Below are positions 21,901 through 33,731 of a DNA stretch of 42,685 nucleotides, one piece after another. A program made the position numbers and the translations under genes. The stretch spans positions 143,829 through 186,513 of the forward strand of contig MU001676.1 of assembly GCA_010093515.1 (NCBI GenBank). Direction: 5' to 3'. The number at the start of each line of letters is the position of its first letter. Position 1 is the first letter of the stretch. This stretch comes from Lineolata rhizophorae (taxonomy: Eukaryota; Ascomycota; Dothideomycetes; Lineolatales; Lineolataceae). The notes under the pieces are model-generated. The model ran no database searches. It had not been told where the DNA came from and worked only from the letters and a program-made list of their open reading frames with translations.

Positions 21901-24900
21901 ATTGGCCCGCCCCGGGCGCGGGAGGGTCGTTATACTAAGGTGCTTAGTGTAGCAGCAGGCCGCAGGCACTTGGAGAAAAGCGGGACGGGAGGCAGCAATG
22001 GCATTGGCCTCCCAGGGGTTGGCCGTGGGCTGCCTGGAGACACCGGGTCGAGATGACATCTGGGTACAGGAGATGCCCAATTGGTGACGACATACGGCCT
22101 GTTTCCTAGGACGAATATAGCATAGCATGCGCGAACGCTGGCGGGCACGTATGTACCTAGGCTGCCCGTCGACCGGCGCGGTCTCGGGGAAGGCAGTCCA
22201 TACTCCGCACACACGCACATACACCGAGCGATCAGCCCGAGCACACCTGGCCCCTTGACCTCCGCACCTAAGGAGCTGTTAGCAACCCCCGCCCTGCGCA
22301 GCCCGCGGCACATCCATCCTCTCGCGCCGCACGTTGCGCGCCGACTCGAATGCACAGCCACCGATCCACCGCCGCCGTTCAAGCCGCTGCGAGCTGCTTC
22401 CCCCACCCCCACCCCACCCCACCCTCCCTAGTCCACCACCGCACCCAACGGCTATATACACACACACTACGCGTGTATGTACCTAAGTGGGCGTGCGCGC
22501 CCCAGGCCCTGCGCCCCGCTCCCCGCCCGCCCGCGCCCCAGCTCTGCGCGCCCAACCCGGCCGCGGCTCGCTCTCCGCGGCCACGAGCCGGCGGACCTGC
22601 GCCGACGCAGCTCTCGTCCTCCGTGTCAATCCCGCCCGCTCGCCAACCCAGGCGGACGGGCCGCGGGCGACGACGGGCCGCGCAGCGTTGGGCCTGGGAC
22701 GGAGCTGCGGCCCCGGCTGCCGGGCGCGCGCGCGCACCGCCCGTCGCGGCCCTCGCGGCGGTGCGTACGGACGGACGTCTGCGCTGCGGCGGCGGCGGCG
22801 GTGCGGGACTGCGCTGTTCGGTGCGTGCGGGGGCGGGCATGGCATGGCTGCATGGCTTGCCGTGCCTGGGACGAGGCAGGGTATGCATGGGGAAGTGTTT
22901 TTTTTTTTTCTTGGTCTGAACAGGCTGGGCTGAGCTGAGTGGTTTGGCTGGTTTGGCTGGCTGGCTGTCGGCGGAAAGGGTCCGCGGGACGCCGCTGAGC
23001 GGTGCGGGTTGGGAGGCCAGATCTGTGTGCGCGGCTGCGCCCGCGGGTGGGTTTGGAACGGGCGTGGAGTGCATAGCTGGGTTGGTACATAGCCACGTAC
23101 TATAGGGTTACTGGATCGAGGCATCGGGTATATGAGAAGGGTGTTGGTTTTTTGGTCAAGGAAGAGGGTGGGGGGGTGGCCGAAGACCCGAGACTTTTAC
23201 ACTTTCACTTTTGTTCGTCTTCACTTTTCGCGCCTGGTGGAATGGGGAGGGGATTGATCGCGGCGAATATGTAGCAATATAATCGTAGATGTATACATGG
23301 CCCACGCACCAAGCCTTAGCCGGGGCAGGAGGAGGGATACCGTCATGGTGAAACGGATGGGGCGCGCGACTCGAGGATGGGGGTTCAAGGATTCGCATGC
23401 GGATCTTCAACGGCGTGCGTTCGGAAGGAAGAAAAAGGCTCAAACCTCTAAAAAAGAAAAAATCTCGACGAGCCAGAGCAGAGGCGGGAACGGAGCGAAC
23501 GAGATGTCGCCCTCCCCTCCCCCCTGCACCTGCGGGAGGGAGGCCAGGGAAGCTCCACCCAAGCCCTGCCAATGGCCTCCGTTCCGAGCAGCCGCCGAGC
23601 GGCTTTGGGCCTTGGCGCTCGCAAGGACCGAGCGAGTCCCGGCGCGCCGCCCGCGCGCCGCCGTCGAGTCCGTTCAATGGCCGTCGACGCGCCACTGCTA
23701 GGTAGGCCATCACCGCCCACTCCCACACCCTCGCCCACACAGACTCACACACACGGCTGATTAGGCGCGGAAGTTCCGCCCCCGCCCAAGCGAACGGGGG
23801 CTAGTGCTTCTGTTCTCGTGGGCCCGTTTCCGTCCTGCTTGTTCCCTTCTCACCACGACCACGACGCCGATCCGGACCCTAGCTAGTCTCGTCGCCCCAA
23901 ACGCATCTGAAGCTCTCACCGTCCGTTTTTTTTTTCTCTTGTTGCGTGCGACCAGTCGCTCGGGAGACCGACGAGTCAAAATCGGCCGAGGACGGGAAAG
24001 GCCTGGCTCGTCAGCCGCTGCCGCTCGGCGCGCCGACGCTGCCGGCCGGCAGCAATGCGCGCGATGCGTCAACTCTAACCTTTGCCCTTCCTTTGCCGTG
24101 ACACCGGTGTCTCGTGCGCGATGCGATAATAAGAAATTTCATCTAGGGACCTGGAGAAAATGGCCAAGGAAAAAACGCATGCACGTTTGATGGCGCTTGC
24201 TGCCTGCCGGAATGCCCTGTTCTTCTTGCTCTGCGCCAATGGGCCGGCATCCATCGGGACTTTCCATATGGCCAGTTACCGGGACGGTGGACCAGCCAGA
24301 CGCGTAACGAAGCAGCAATCGGCGGCAGGAGATGAGGTCGAAACCCCGTGACGGGCTCCTTCACCCGGCCCTGCCCAGGTTTCCTCTCTCTATCTCTCTC
24401 TCCGTCCTCTCCGTCCTCTCCGCGACGCGGCAGCAAGCAAAGAAATCGCACGCGGGGAGCGTTCCACGACAAACAAAAAAAGAAACAATTAAAAAAAAAA
24501 ACAAAAAGGGCCTCCCAACTCCACATAAACGAAGATCGAAAAAAGGCGTTCCGTTCAACAATCGCCAAGAATTTCCCCGTCCGGCTCGACTTCTGCGCCG
24601 AAGAAGCGCCAGCTGCCTCGACGCTCCAATCACGGACCCCGTGCGGGCTCTCCCCTTCGGCGGGCGGCGGGAGACGGGGCGGGCAATTAAGCGCCGCCCG
24701 CACCGCCGACCCCTCGTCCCGTCCGACGTATCGTAGGTGAGGCCGTCACGCCTCGTCTCATCTTGCCCGCGTCCTGCCGCGCGGCCGGCCAATGGCGGGC
24801 GCGGCTGGTTCCCAGGCGGCTGGTTGGGCCGAAGGGGGGGCGCGGCTCCCGGCGGGGCCAAGGGCCCTTCCGGTGAGCTTTTGCTGCTGCTCCACTAGCT

Positions 24901-27900
24901 CGCGCTCCGGGCATCATGAGGTCCTCGCACGGCGAGGCGGCCGTCTTGCGGTGAAGTGGTGCCGGCATCGCGGGGTAGACTTTCCCTCATATTATCGCCT
25001 CCCGTTTTCTTTTAACTTCAGCATTCCACGCGTAGTGGGCCGGTAGGTATACGCCGCGGCGCTGCGGGCCTGCCTCTCACCCTGCCCTCCCCTCCCCGGC
25101 CGCGGTCCCTCCCGCCATCTGCCGCCGATGCGCGATATCACCCGCACGGGGCAGGCTGGACATGGAGCCAGGCCCAGGCTCCTTCTCCTTTCTGATCGGC
25201 GCCCGCCCGGTTCGGGCAGGATACGTCCCAGGGCACGAGCACCTGCCCGACTCCCCGACCTGACTCGGCCTTCCAGATTGATGTGCTGTGGTCACTCGAT
25301 CGCGTCTGATGATCCCATCTCATCTCGTCCCACACCCATCGCATATCGTCATGGATGCCCCGGGGCTGGCGACGGGCTTCCCCAGCGCGGAAATACCTTG
25401 ATTCGCCCGGTCCAGGGACCGCCCCAATTTCTCCTCCCATCACAAGGCCCCCGTCCCTGTGCGCTCTGTGCGCTTTTCTGTCGTTCGAGCTTCCTTGGGG
25501 CGGTTGCGGAGATGGGGGTGGTTCCTTCCCCCCAACCCCCTCCCTTACGCTGTTAAACCTGCAGCAATATCGGCCGGCCGCCACGCCCTGCAAGTATAAC
25601 GCAGCGCCCTGCAGCTGGCGCATCGCAACGGTCGCAAGTCTCAGTCCACCTGCCCGGTTCCAGGTCCTGCGCAATCTACTCGTGCCCTTGTCCGAAAGGG
25701 AATGCCCACGCTCGAGCTCAAGAGGAGCAAATATTATTAGCTTTTTGGTGGGGGGGGAGGGGGCCGAAGAAGGCCCGCGAGGAGGGGTCGCACAAGAAAA
25801 CTCAAAAGGACGACGGGAGGAGGGGTAGGGGCATCTTTCTGAGATTGGGACCGCTTTGCGAGCTCGACTACGGTTTTGTGCAACGGCGGGCATGTGAAGA
25901 GGCTTGCATGCCGGTCCAAAAGCACATGATCGTCTCCGGCTGCGGGCAAAGAGGAGGGTGGGAAGGGGCTAGCGCGCATGGGGATGATTCGCACGCGGAG
26001 AAGGCGTCATGCTGAGCGGGCGTATCGAGAAGATTGATCGTTTTTTTTGCTTGATGGCTTCGATCGGCCAGGCGGGCTGTCTGTCGGCCGCACCCCGTCT
26101 TGGGAGGGCATGCTCCATTCGGCAGAAAACGCGTCGGAGGGGTGGCGGGAAGAGAGAGTTGCTCGGGACGCGCCGGAAGACTCTCGAGGTCGCGTTCCAA
26201 AGGGACGGCAGATGAAAAGCATTGAGGACTTGACCCTGGGCAAGTCTTAGTCCGTCGGTCGGCACGTGCTCGCGCTCCCCGTCCGTCGGTCGATTCATCC
26301 ATCCTCTGAGACCTCTTAGCTCTTACCGCCGCCTTCAGCGTCTCCGCTTCCCGACAGCTCGGAAAATTGGCATTTCCCGTTCTGTGCGAAGAGCCATGAC
26401 ACGTACGCTGGCCCCAAGTGCCAACGCAGTCACATCCTACCGAACCAGGCCTTGTAATAAGTCTCACCCTCGTTCGCATTTTAACAGCCCTGAGCAACGA
26501 TGTGGTTATGCACTTCCACTTATATGTTTCAGAGCCGCTCCTTGGAATGGGACGAGTGTAGGTACATGGGTAGAGGTACATGAGTCTTGTCACGTCACTC
26601 AATTCACCAGGCGGCCAATTGGCGCCTAGTGGGGGGAAACGGGGGGGTAGGGGGGGAAATAAAATCGGAAAGGCAAACGCCGCAGGGAGATTTTCCACGC
26701 CAACCAACGGGGGCGCGAGCCACGGCGTCCTCGCGCCGGCCGGCATCGTCTTTGCGTTTTGTGAAACGGACGGGGAACACACCTCCGCCAGGCGGCTACG
26801 CCCGTCTGCCTCGCGCTGCCCCTGCTGGCTCTGGCTGCGCTATCGCGACAGTCGTCCAATGGACCCAGACCCAGACCCAGAGCCGCCCTTCGGCTAACGC
26901 TGCAGCTCGGTGCCTCGACTAACATACATACATAGGATGCGCACGGTCTACTCGGACCAAGAAAAAAAGAAAAAGATGCGAAATGGGAAAAGCGGGAGAG
27001 GCCAGGCGGGAGACAAACAGGCAAAGACAGAAATGTAGTGCCCCGACATTCATTTTCTTTCCTTCCTTCTTTTTGGGGGAAGAGAGAGAGAGAGATATGA
27101 GATGGGGCCGGGGGGAAGGGCCTTTTTTTTTTTTTGATCGATAACGCAGCCATGGAGATTCCGTTCCTCTTCGTGCGACGGTGCTCGACTTTTCGCGACT
27201 CTCTCTTGTCGCGGGGCTTCGCTGCGGCAGGGCGGGTGGACAAGTGCCGTGATTGGTTCCGCCCGGACGAAGGGGGGAGGGGGGAGGGGGGGGAAGATCT
27301 GAGGGTTGAGGGTTGGGGGGGACGGTTGCCGGGTACATACATACATAGGCGCGGCTATAAACGACCAACAAAGCAGGGCCCCGGTTTGCGCGCGCCTGAT
27401 TGGCCGGTCCCGGCTGGGCCAGCGGGCTCTCCCACCGACCGGACGGCGTGATTGGGCCGGTGCCTTGCGACCCGGAGCTGGGGAAATTGGGCCCTTCTTT
27501 TTAATCTGGGCGATGGATGGGGTGAGGGAAGGCCCGGGCGAGGAGGGAGGATGGGAGGTAGGTGTAGAGCTTCCTTTCGAGCGCGCGCGCGCGCGCACGC
27601 GCACCCAGGTAGTTAGTTGTCTCTGGCTCGTGCCGGTTGCGCTCACGCGGTACGGGGCGGAGGAGTGAGGAGGCGCGGGTTGGTGTGCGTGGGGTAATCT
27701 GTTTCACTTTTTGTTTTTTAGCTTTCTTTCGGCCTTCGTGGCTTAGCTCGCCTCAGGTTGTTGTTGTACAGGAGTGTGGGTTGGCTTGGGGTTTGGGGCT
27801 TGGGGGGGGATACCTAGCATGTGGTGCGAGAGCGACGCTTTGCCACTGCCAACTGCGGGAAACGCAATTTTGGGTATGCGCGGAGGGCCTGCTAGGGCCA

Positions 27901-28132
27901 AAGGAGTACTGACGTTCGGGCGATAGGAGAGCGTTCTACTAACGTCTCTGCATTTCCCGGGTGCTTGTCTTGCTGGTGTTGGGACGATGGGTGACTTGCC
28001 CCGCGCGCCGTTCGGGCGCTGTTATTCCGACTTCATGGACGCTCCGGACACTTATTGTTGGGAAGGGATGGACCTTGGTGATGGCCCGGCCCCGTCTCGA
28101 CTCGCTGCTAGGAGGATCCGGTTTACCCGGCA
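21901..28132. other. Gene-free GC-rich region with scattered CCAAT boxes
   Basis: I found no protein gene on either strand. Open frames of 100-300 codons exist (for example minus 25138-25893 and minus 25868-26782), but overlapping frames on several strands and the Arg/Pro/Ala-rich products mark them as composition effects. CCAAT or ATTGG boxes occur at about 21901, 22078, 23569, 24236, 24626, 24789, 26615, 26856, 27252, 27399 and 27451. A 15 bp sequence, ACATACATACATAGG, appears near 26920 and again near 27336. The content looks regulatory or non-coding. Confidence 0.45.
27250..27455 (-). promoter_or_regulatory. Cluster of three TGATTGG boxes around a TATA-like site
   Basis: TGATTGG, the reverse of the CCAATCA consensus bound by the HAP/CBC complex, occurs at 27250, 27397 and 27449, and GGCTATAAACG lies near 27352. 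This density would suit a promoter, but no gene was recognised on either side. Strand is given by the CCAAT orientation only and is uncertain. Confidence 0.3.
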
Positions 28133-28133
28133 T

Positions 28134-28135
28134 TG

Positions 28136-28170
<35 letters not shown>

Positions 28171-28171
28171 T
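28134..28171 (+). repeat. TG dinucleotide microsatellite
   Basis: About 18 TG/GT units with one C interruption near 28142. Simple repeat without coding role. Confidence 0.95.
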
Positions 28172-29220
28172 GGTGCTGTTCAGTAACCCGGCACGACGTC
28201 GATGCCTCAGGCTTGAATCTTGACGGCACGATATTGATATGCAGCCTGTCGCATTGAGATGGGCTTCCCTCTTAGGGGAGGGGGGCTGATTTAGCGGTAT
28301 CGCCACTTCCAAATGGGTTCCTGCCGTCTTGGTCTGCTTGTTGACTTTGTGAGCAGACTCCAGCATAAGCGTCCGTCCATCAAGGGTATTAGGACTATTG
28401 ATCTCCGCAGTATGTTTGGTGATTTTCTGAATCCTCTCTCGGAGCTGCTCTGTTGGTGTGTATCCCTTGGATAAATGATCTGAGACTCACGTTGAAGAGT
28501 CAGGTGTAAGCAAAACGAGCTTAAGCAACAAGCCGTCAAAAGATTTCTTCCGCAGCAGGGAATGCATCAAGAGCCCGGAAATAGTAAATCCCGCAATGAT
28601 CGTAGCCTAACATCTCGAACTTGCCGCCTGCGTTATCTCATTCACTCAACTCGGTGGCCGAAAGTATGCATCTGCGAGACACACCGCGGAAGAACTCAGG
28701 ACGACACGAAAGGTAAAGTTCAACATGTGGCGACTCCACAATCTGCGGTGAGAAATGCCGAGGTGCTGAAGACCTTCCAGATTCGTTCTGTAGAGCCGGG
28801 CTGCAATGCGGATGTTGTCGCTGTGTGCAGGCGCGGGACACCTGTAGGGATCTGGAAGTGACTTTGTTGAGTAGTGCTTCTGACCTTCCTGATTGATGGG
28901 GACGAGTCAGCTCCATACGTATTGGAATGGAAGGAACAGAAAAGTTCACTTGTAACTCGCAATATATGCGGAAAACAAAGTCTAGTTATCGCGGTGCTGA
29001 AAGTCGTAACGTATGGGATAGGATGGAGTAGTGTTTGCCATTCCCCACGACATTGGCAGCCATGTTAAAGCAAAAGAGCACAGTCTGCTTTCACTCAAAG
29101 CCCATTGATCCTGAATACTAAGCTCTTCACGGTACGTTATTATTTAGTACCGTCGAGAGTTCGAGGCTAGAATCTTGTAGCACTCAACAAAGTAGCGAAA
29201 AAGCCGTCAAAAAATCTCGT
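28172..29220. other. Lower-GC patch inside the gene-free region, bounded by direct repeats
   Basis: AAGCCGTCAAAAGATTTC at 28530-28547 returns as AAGCCGTCAAAAAATCTC at 29201-29218, in the same direction, with two differences that are both transitions. The DNA between is less GC-rich than its flanks, and no reading frame or family motif is recognisable. It could be a small decayed insertion. Confidence 0.4.
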
Positions 29221-30500
29221 CTTGAACCAACAACCACGATCCCGGTCCCACAACTCCACAAACACCAGATCCACTCCATCCCACTCAGTCCATCGCGGAA
29301 ACCCATCCCAAATCCACCCATACACTCAAATCCTCAAAATCGCCAAACCCCGCGCCCGCCGACGCATGCGCCGCCACCGCCCTCCACCACGTGCGCACCC
29401 GCCCCACCGCGCCCCATCCCCCGCCCCAAGCGCCACTAGCCGCCAGCCGCGGCCCCACGCGCGGCACGGACCCCCCGGTCCCAAGCGCCCGCACGCGCGC
29501 GGCGCGCCCAGCCGCGACACCGCGTCCGGCGCCTACGCACCACCCCCCTCTTCCCGCCCAGCCGCCGCGCCGTCCGCGCCGCGGGGCGGCCCCCGCGGCA
29601 AAAGCCCGCCCTAGCGTCCACCCCCCCCGCCACGCCACGCCCCGTGCGCCCACCCACAGCCCGACAGCCCGCCGGGAAACCCGGCGGCCGCGCCCACGGG
29701 CCCGTCGGGCGTGCGCCTGCGCGGCGCACGGGCCGGGCGTTCGACCAGGGGGGGGTGCGGAGCTGCGAACTTGCACCCCTCGCGCCGTGGCCGTGGGCGC
29801 GAATTTCGCCGCGGAAAATGGCGCGCTTGATTCCTGGGGCCGAGGAGTACGGGTTTGGGCTTTTTCGGCGGGCGCAGAGGCCGCGTGGTGCCGGGCCGCG
29901 ATGAGGTGACGTTGGCGGGCGGGCGCGGCGAGCGCGGCGCCCGCGCTGCTGGGGTGCCCGGGGGTGGACCCCCGGGGAGGGGGGTTTCTCGCGCGATGCG
30001 ACAGGGGTTCGCTCGCACCCGGGTTCGCAGGCGGCGGGTGTTGAGGGTGTGGGGGGGGAGGTGTGCGGGCTTAGGTCAGCACTTTGCGCGCCCGAGCGCT
30101 GCACAATGCACGACGACGCCTCTTGCGCGCCTCTGTGGGGGTCGCGCTGGATTGGAAATCGCGATCGCGATTTGGAATGCGTGCGAAATGTGTATTTTGA
30201 GCGGAGGGGCGGGCGGCCGCGGTGGTTCGATCGGAGTTCAGCTGGGGTGGGTGCGGCGGTTGAGCCGCGCGCACGGCGGGCGGACGAGAGGGGCGCTTGT
30301 GATGCTGGGGTAAAACGGGGAGGTGGGAGGTTGGAGGTGGCGTGGAGAAATGACACCAAAGCGTTTATCGGTTCGGATACTAATCGATTGCTTCTAGAAG
30401 GCTGTCATCAAGTGCATCTGGAATTTCAAATGTCGCCCGGGGAGGATTCCTATTGGGTTGGCGTGCGCATACGAAGAGGCCTCAAGTAGCCGCACGGCCA
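29221..30500. other. Very GC-rich non-coding stretch
   Basis: The bases from about 29340 to 30350 are extremely C- and G-rich, with strand composition switching near 29700 from C-rich to G-rich on the plus strand. Frames on both strands are open for long stretches and give only Arg/Pro/Gly/Ala-rich peptides. No supported gene. Confidence 0.5.
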
Positions 30501-32452
30501 TGGAGGCCACCAAGCGGCGTGCGGCACTCAACTGCCGGATGCCTTCTTCCCGAGCACCTTCACCCCACGTTTCTCTTTCTTTCTGACAACAGCAATCCCC
30601 GGAACTCTGACATGATACCGATTGACTATTTCGGTGCGCTCTCTTTCCCGGGAACTCTGCTTGGTTTGCTCCCGCTTCCGTCCCGACTCTCCGGATCTGA
30701 GATCCAGAAGACCGGTCACTCTCTGCAAGTACGCATGCAGCGGCATCAATTATAGAACGGCGGTATCTGTGCACCTCCTTGAGTTTGGTGAGGTGCTTGT
30801 TCTAGAGTCGTTAGTTCGCTAAGCATGAGCTGAAATCGTTCTAGATTCCGATTATCAATTTTGGACGACACTTTAGAGACTGGGATGCCTCTGAAGTAGC
30901 TCTCGTTGGACGAATCGTCCTATGCAAAGCTGCTTTTATCTCTGCCAATAATATTTATGATATTCGTTAGTCTGTCAACTAGGATAGATACACCCAGGAA
31001 GTGCTATGTCATCGTTAGTGGAATGCTACATAGTCGACCTCACTAATAACTGGATTCGAATGGCGTTGATTGCGGAGGTGCATTGACAACCCATGGGAAA
31101 GTATATGGCTCGGTGGGAGAACGATCACAGCTGACGATGTCTCATTAGCTTTGGTGCGCTCAGGTTTCATACAGTAACGCAAGTAGCTGCCCGTGGAAGA
31201 TTTTCAACAAAGGCATAAATTTCTAGAAATTTTAGTCTCAACATAACAGTTCACCGTCTGACTAGGCAAGACAATCTGTTGAATGCTCTAGAATCATACT
31301 ACATACCCAGAACCTCCAGCACCCAAATGACCCCAAATAAATCAGAGATACATCGCCGTACTTGATCCACGTCGACAAAGAAACGCTATAAACCCTGTAA
31401 AAGAAATCACAAGCCAAATTACACTCTCAACCATTTCGTCCGGGCCTTGTCCTCGTCTCTACTCTCCTTTGACCTTTCACGAAATGCTAGAAGTTATACA
31501 CGGATAGATCTCACACATGGAATGAAAACACCCTGAAAAGGAAGAATATGCGGACTCGGAGCATTACTATCAATTTCAGGTATTCTAACTAAGAGCAGCA
31601 GTCCGAGAGATAGCAAGGGAAGTCTAGCGTGCAAATTCCGAGCGGTGAACTGGCTCGGGCCCCGTGAGCCATTATAGACGCGGCACCACTTGGCGATTCC
31701 AATGGTCTGGAGTCGACCGGAAACAGACCGCGTCGAACAGACGAAGCAGCGGAATTATTGGCCTTAAGTTATCAACGAAACGATTCGTGATACGTGAAGC
31801 TGAATGCCGAGGTCTTAGGATATGTGGATATGATTTACAATTCTTCTGAAAGTTAAGAATAAATGACGTCGGCGGGATTATTTTACTAATACTGCTAAGA
31901 CCACAAGGAACTAGAGAAAACAAATTGGCAAGTCACTAGCTGCCTCATGTCGGTTGTTGAATCGTGACCTGCTTTCGTTTGTAGTAGCCACGGCATCTCC
32001 AGCAGGCACCATCTCATAATTGTAAACCTGAGAAGTTAATGCAACACCAAACATACAGTGACTGCGCTAGGTGGAGATATGAACTGTGTTGATTTCTGCG
32101 CATATAAAAGTACCAAGCCGCCCAACACACCTCTGAAGCCCTCAATTAAGCATGCGCTTGCGCTTCCACCCAACCGAAAATACGCCAATGAGAACAAAAG
32201 GTTCCAACCACCTCTCCGCCATGCCGCCAAACAATACTTCCTTTCTTCTTCGTAGGTCTGTCGTACAAGAGTTCCCGTCCACCCACTAGCCGTCTGTCTC
32301 CCGAGCAGCTTCCCTCTCCCGCGACTGAAGCCGCTTCTACCAACTCTCCTCCATCACGAAAACCCCCCCATCCCCGTTCTCCTCAATCAAGTCCCGTCAA
32401 CATCACCCGCCCACCACCATCCATCAGCAACACCCCTGCAACCGCCACCCAT
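30501..32452. other. Lower-GC intergenic stretch before the Pmp3 gene
   Basis: From about 30780 to 32150 the DNA is AT-richer, stops are common in all frames and no gene or repeat family was recognised. It resembles the relic zone at 2.5-6.3 kb in composition. The part next to 32452 should contain the 3' UTR of the Pmp3-type gene. Confidence 0.45.
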
Positions 32453-33217
32453 TCAATCCTGCGACTGCACCTTAAAATCCCCCTTGACCGCATCCGCATA
32501 ACTCGGCGGCGGCGCCCCATCCGACGGGCCGGCGCCCTCCTGCCCCTGGCCCTGCCCCTGGGCCTGCTCTCCTGCCCCCGCCGTCTGGACCCGTCCGGCA
32601 AACGCGTTCGCCGCGCCGGCCGCCTGCCCCGGATACGGATCCGGCACCGCGTCCGCGCGCGCGCCAGCCGGCGGGGCCGTCGCCACGGGCGCGGCGCGGG
32701 GCGACCGCGCCTCGGCGTTCTGCGGCGGCATGGTGCCGTACGAGGGCTGGGCCGACAGGCGGCGCGGCGCCGGCTGCTGGACGTAGTAGTACGTGACGTG
32801 GCGGGTGCCCTCGGGGTCGGACGCGGCCGAGGAGCCGCGGCGGCGGTGGTCGCCGTGCGTGCAGTTGTAGTCGTCCGCGAACGGGTCGTCCGGGTACGCG
32901 AAGATGATGTACCAGGCGTGCAGGAGGCCGGGGAGGTAGCCGAGGCAGCAGAGGGCGAGGTTGATGAGCGAGTCGGCGGAGCAGAGGCCGCGCTTGACCC
33001 AGACTGCGAGGGGAGAAAGAGAGAGGGAAAACGTTAGCGACTTGTGCGCGCCGTTTGGGGGAGCATTGGGGAGCGCGATTGCGGGTTGTTCTGGGGAGCA
33101 TCGTTTGACTGGTGCCTGGGTGGCGGTGCGCCTTGGCGCTGGAGAAGCAGGCTACTCACCGCCGATGGGAGGGAAGAGGATGGATAGCAGCGCCAGGAAA
33201 CAGTCGGTGCCGCACAT
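32453..33217 (-). CDS. Pmp3/UPF0057-family membrane proteolipid with long tail
   Basis: Exons 33217-33160 and 33003-32453 (minus strand) encode 202 residues. The 156 nt intron has GTGAGT, CTAAC and CGCAG. The first ~55 residues are a complete Pmp3 domain: two membrane helices, FLALLSILFPPIGVWV and SLINLALCCLGYLPGLLHAW, joined by a short loop with KRGLCSAD, and followed by YIIFAYPDDP. Pmp3 proteins are tiny (about 55 residues) plasma-membrane proteins that affect membrane potential and tolerance to Na+ and other cations. Here some 145 further residues follow: a polar part with TYYYVQQPAP, then Pro/Ala-rich sequence and a short QGQGQGQ run, ending with a PPPSYADAVKGDF patch. PPxY-type sequence (PPSY) could bind WW-domain ubiquitin ligases such as Rsp5; that is inference. 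Tailed Pmp3 homologues do occur in filamentous fungi. The next gene upstream, 3-hydroxyisobutyrate dehydrogenase, is on the same strand 514 bp away. Confidence 0.88.
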
Positions 33218-33731
33218 GGTGGTAGAATGGTGTTCTAATGCTACGCTGAAGCGCTCGATTGGAGGGATGTAAAGGAACAGTCGTGGTGGAGCGGTAGCGG
33301 TGGTCGGCGAAAGGCAAAGAAAAGGATGGCGATATCAGGTGGTGAGGGGGAGATGACGCGCGGTGACCGCCGAAGCCCGCAAGCCACGCCCGATCGGGCA
33401 AACAGCTCGCCTGGGCGCCGTGGCTGTGCGCCCCCAGCGTCTCCACCGACACAAAGCGAAGCGTGGATACGTACATGCTGCGACATCTTAGAGCTTCATA
33501 CAGCGCTCCTCTTCTCATTCACGGTCGAAAACTCTTCGCAAAATTTGAAGGCTTCGAGAAATGGGAGATTAGCTGGCATACTTTATCACGCCAATAATAC
33601 AACAAATTTTCAGTAAATGGGATGATGTAAATCTCCAAAAGACGACATAGGTAGGTAGCTTTATTGTTGAATGTAGATGACACAAGTCGCGTCTTTAACC
33701 ACTTGGTCCCCCCTTTCATGTTCTAACGCCC
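33218..33731. other. Intergenic region upstream of the Pmp3-type gene
   Basis: Holds the promoter and 5' UTR of the Pmp3-type gene and the 3' UTR of the dehydrogenase gene. A lower-GC patch lies at 33500-33680. No gene is supported. Confidence 0.55.

Noticed and set aside
25138-26782. Minus-strand open frames of 251 and 304 codons
   Set aside because: Composition is Arg/Pro/Ser-rich without domains, other frames in the same DNA are also open, and no splice pattern or conserved motif supports them.
29436-30359. Minus-strand open frame of 307 codons in very GC-rich DNA
   Set aside because: Several frames are open on both strands because stop codons are rare in such DNA; the product is low-complexity.
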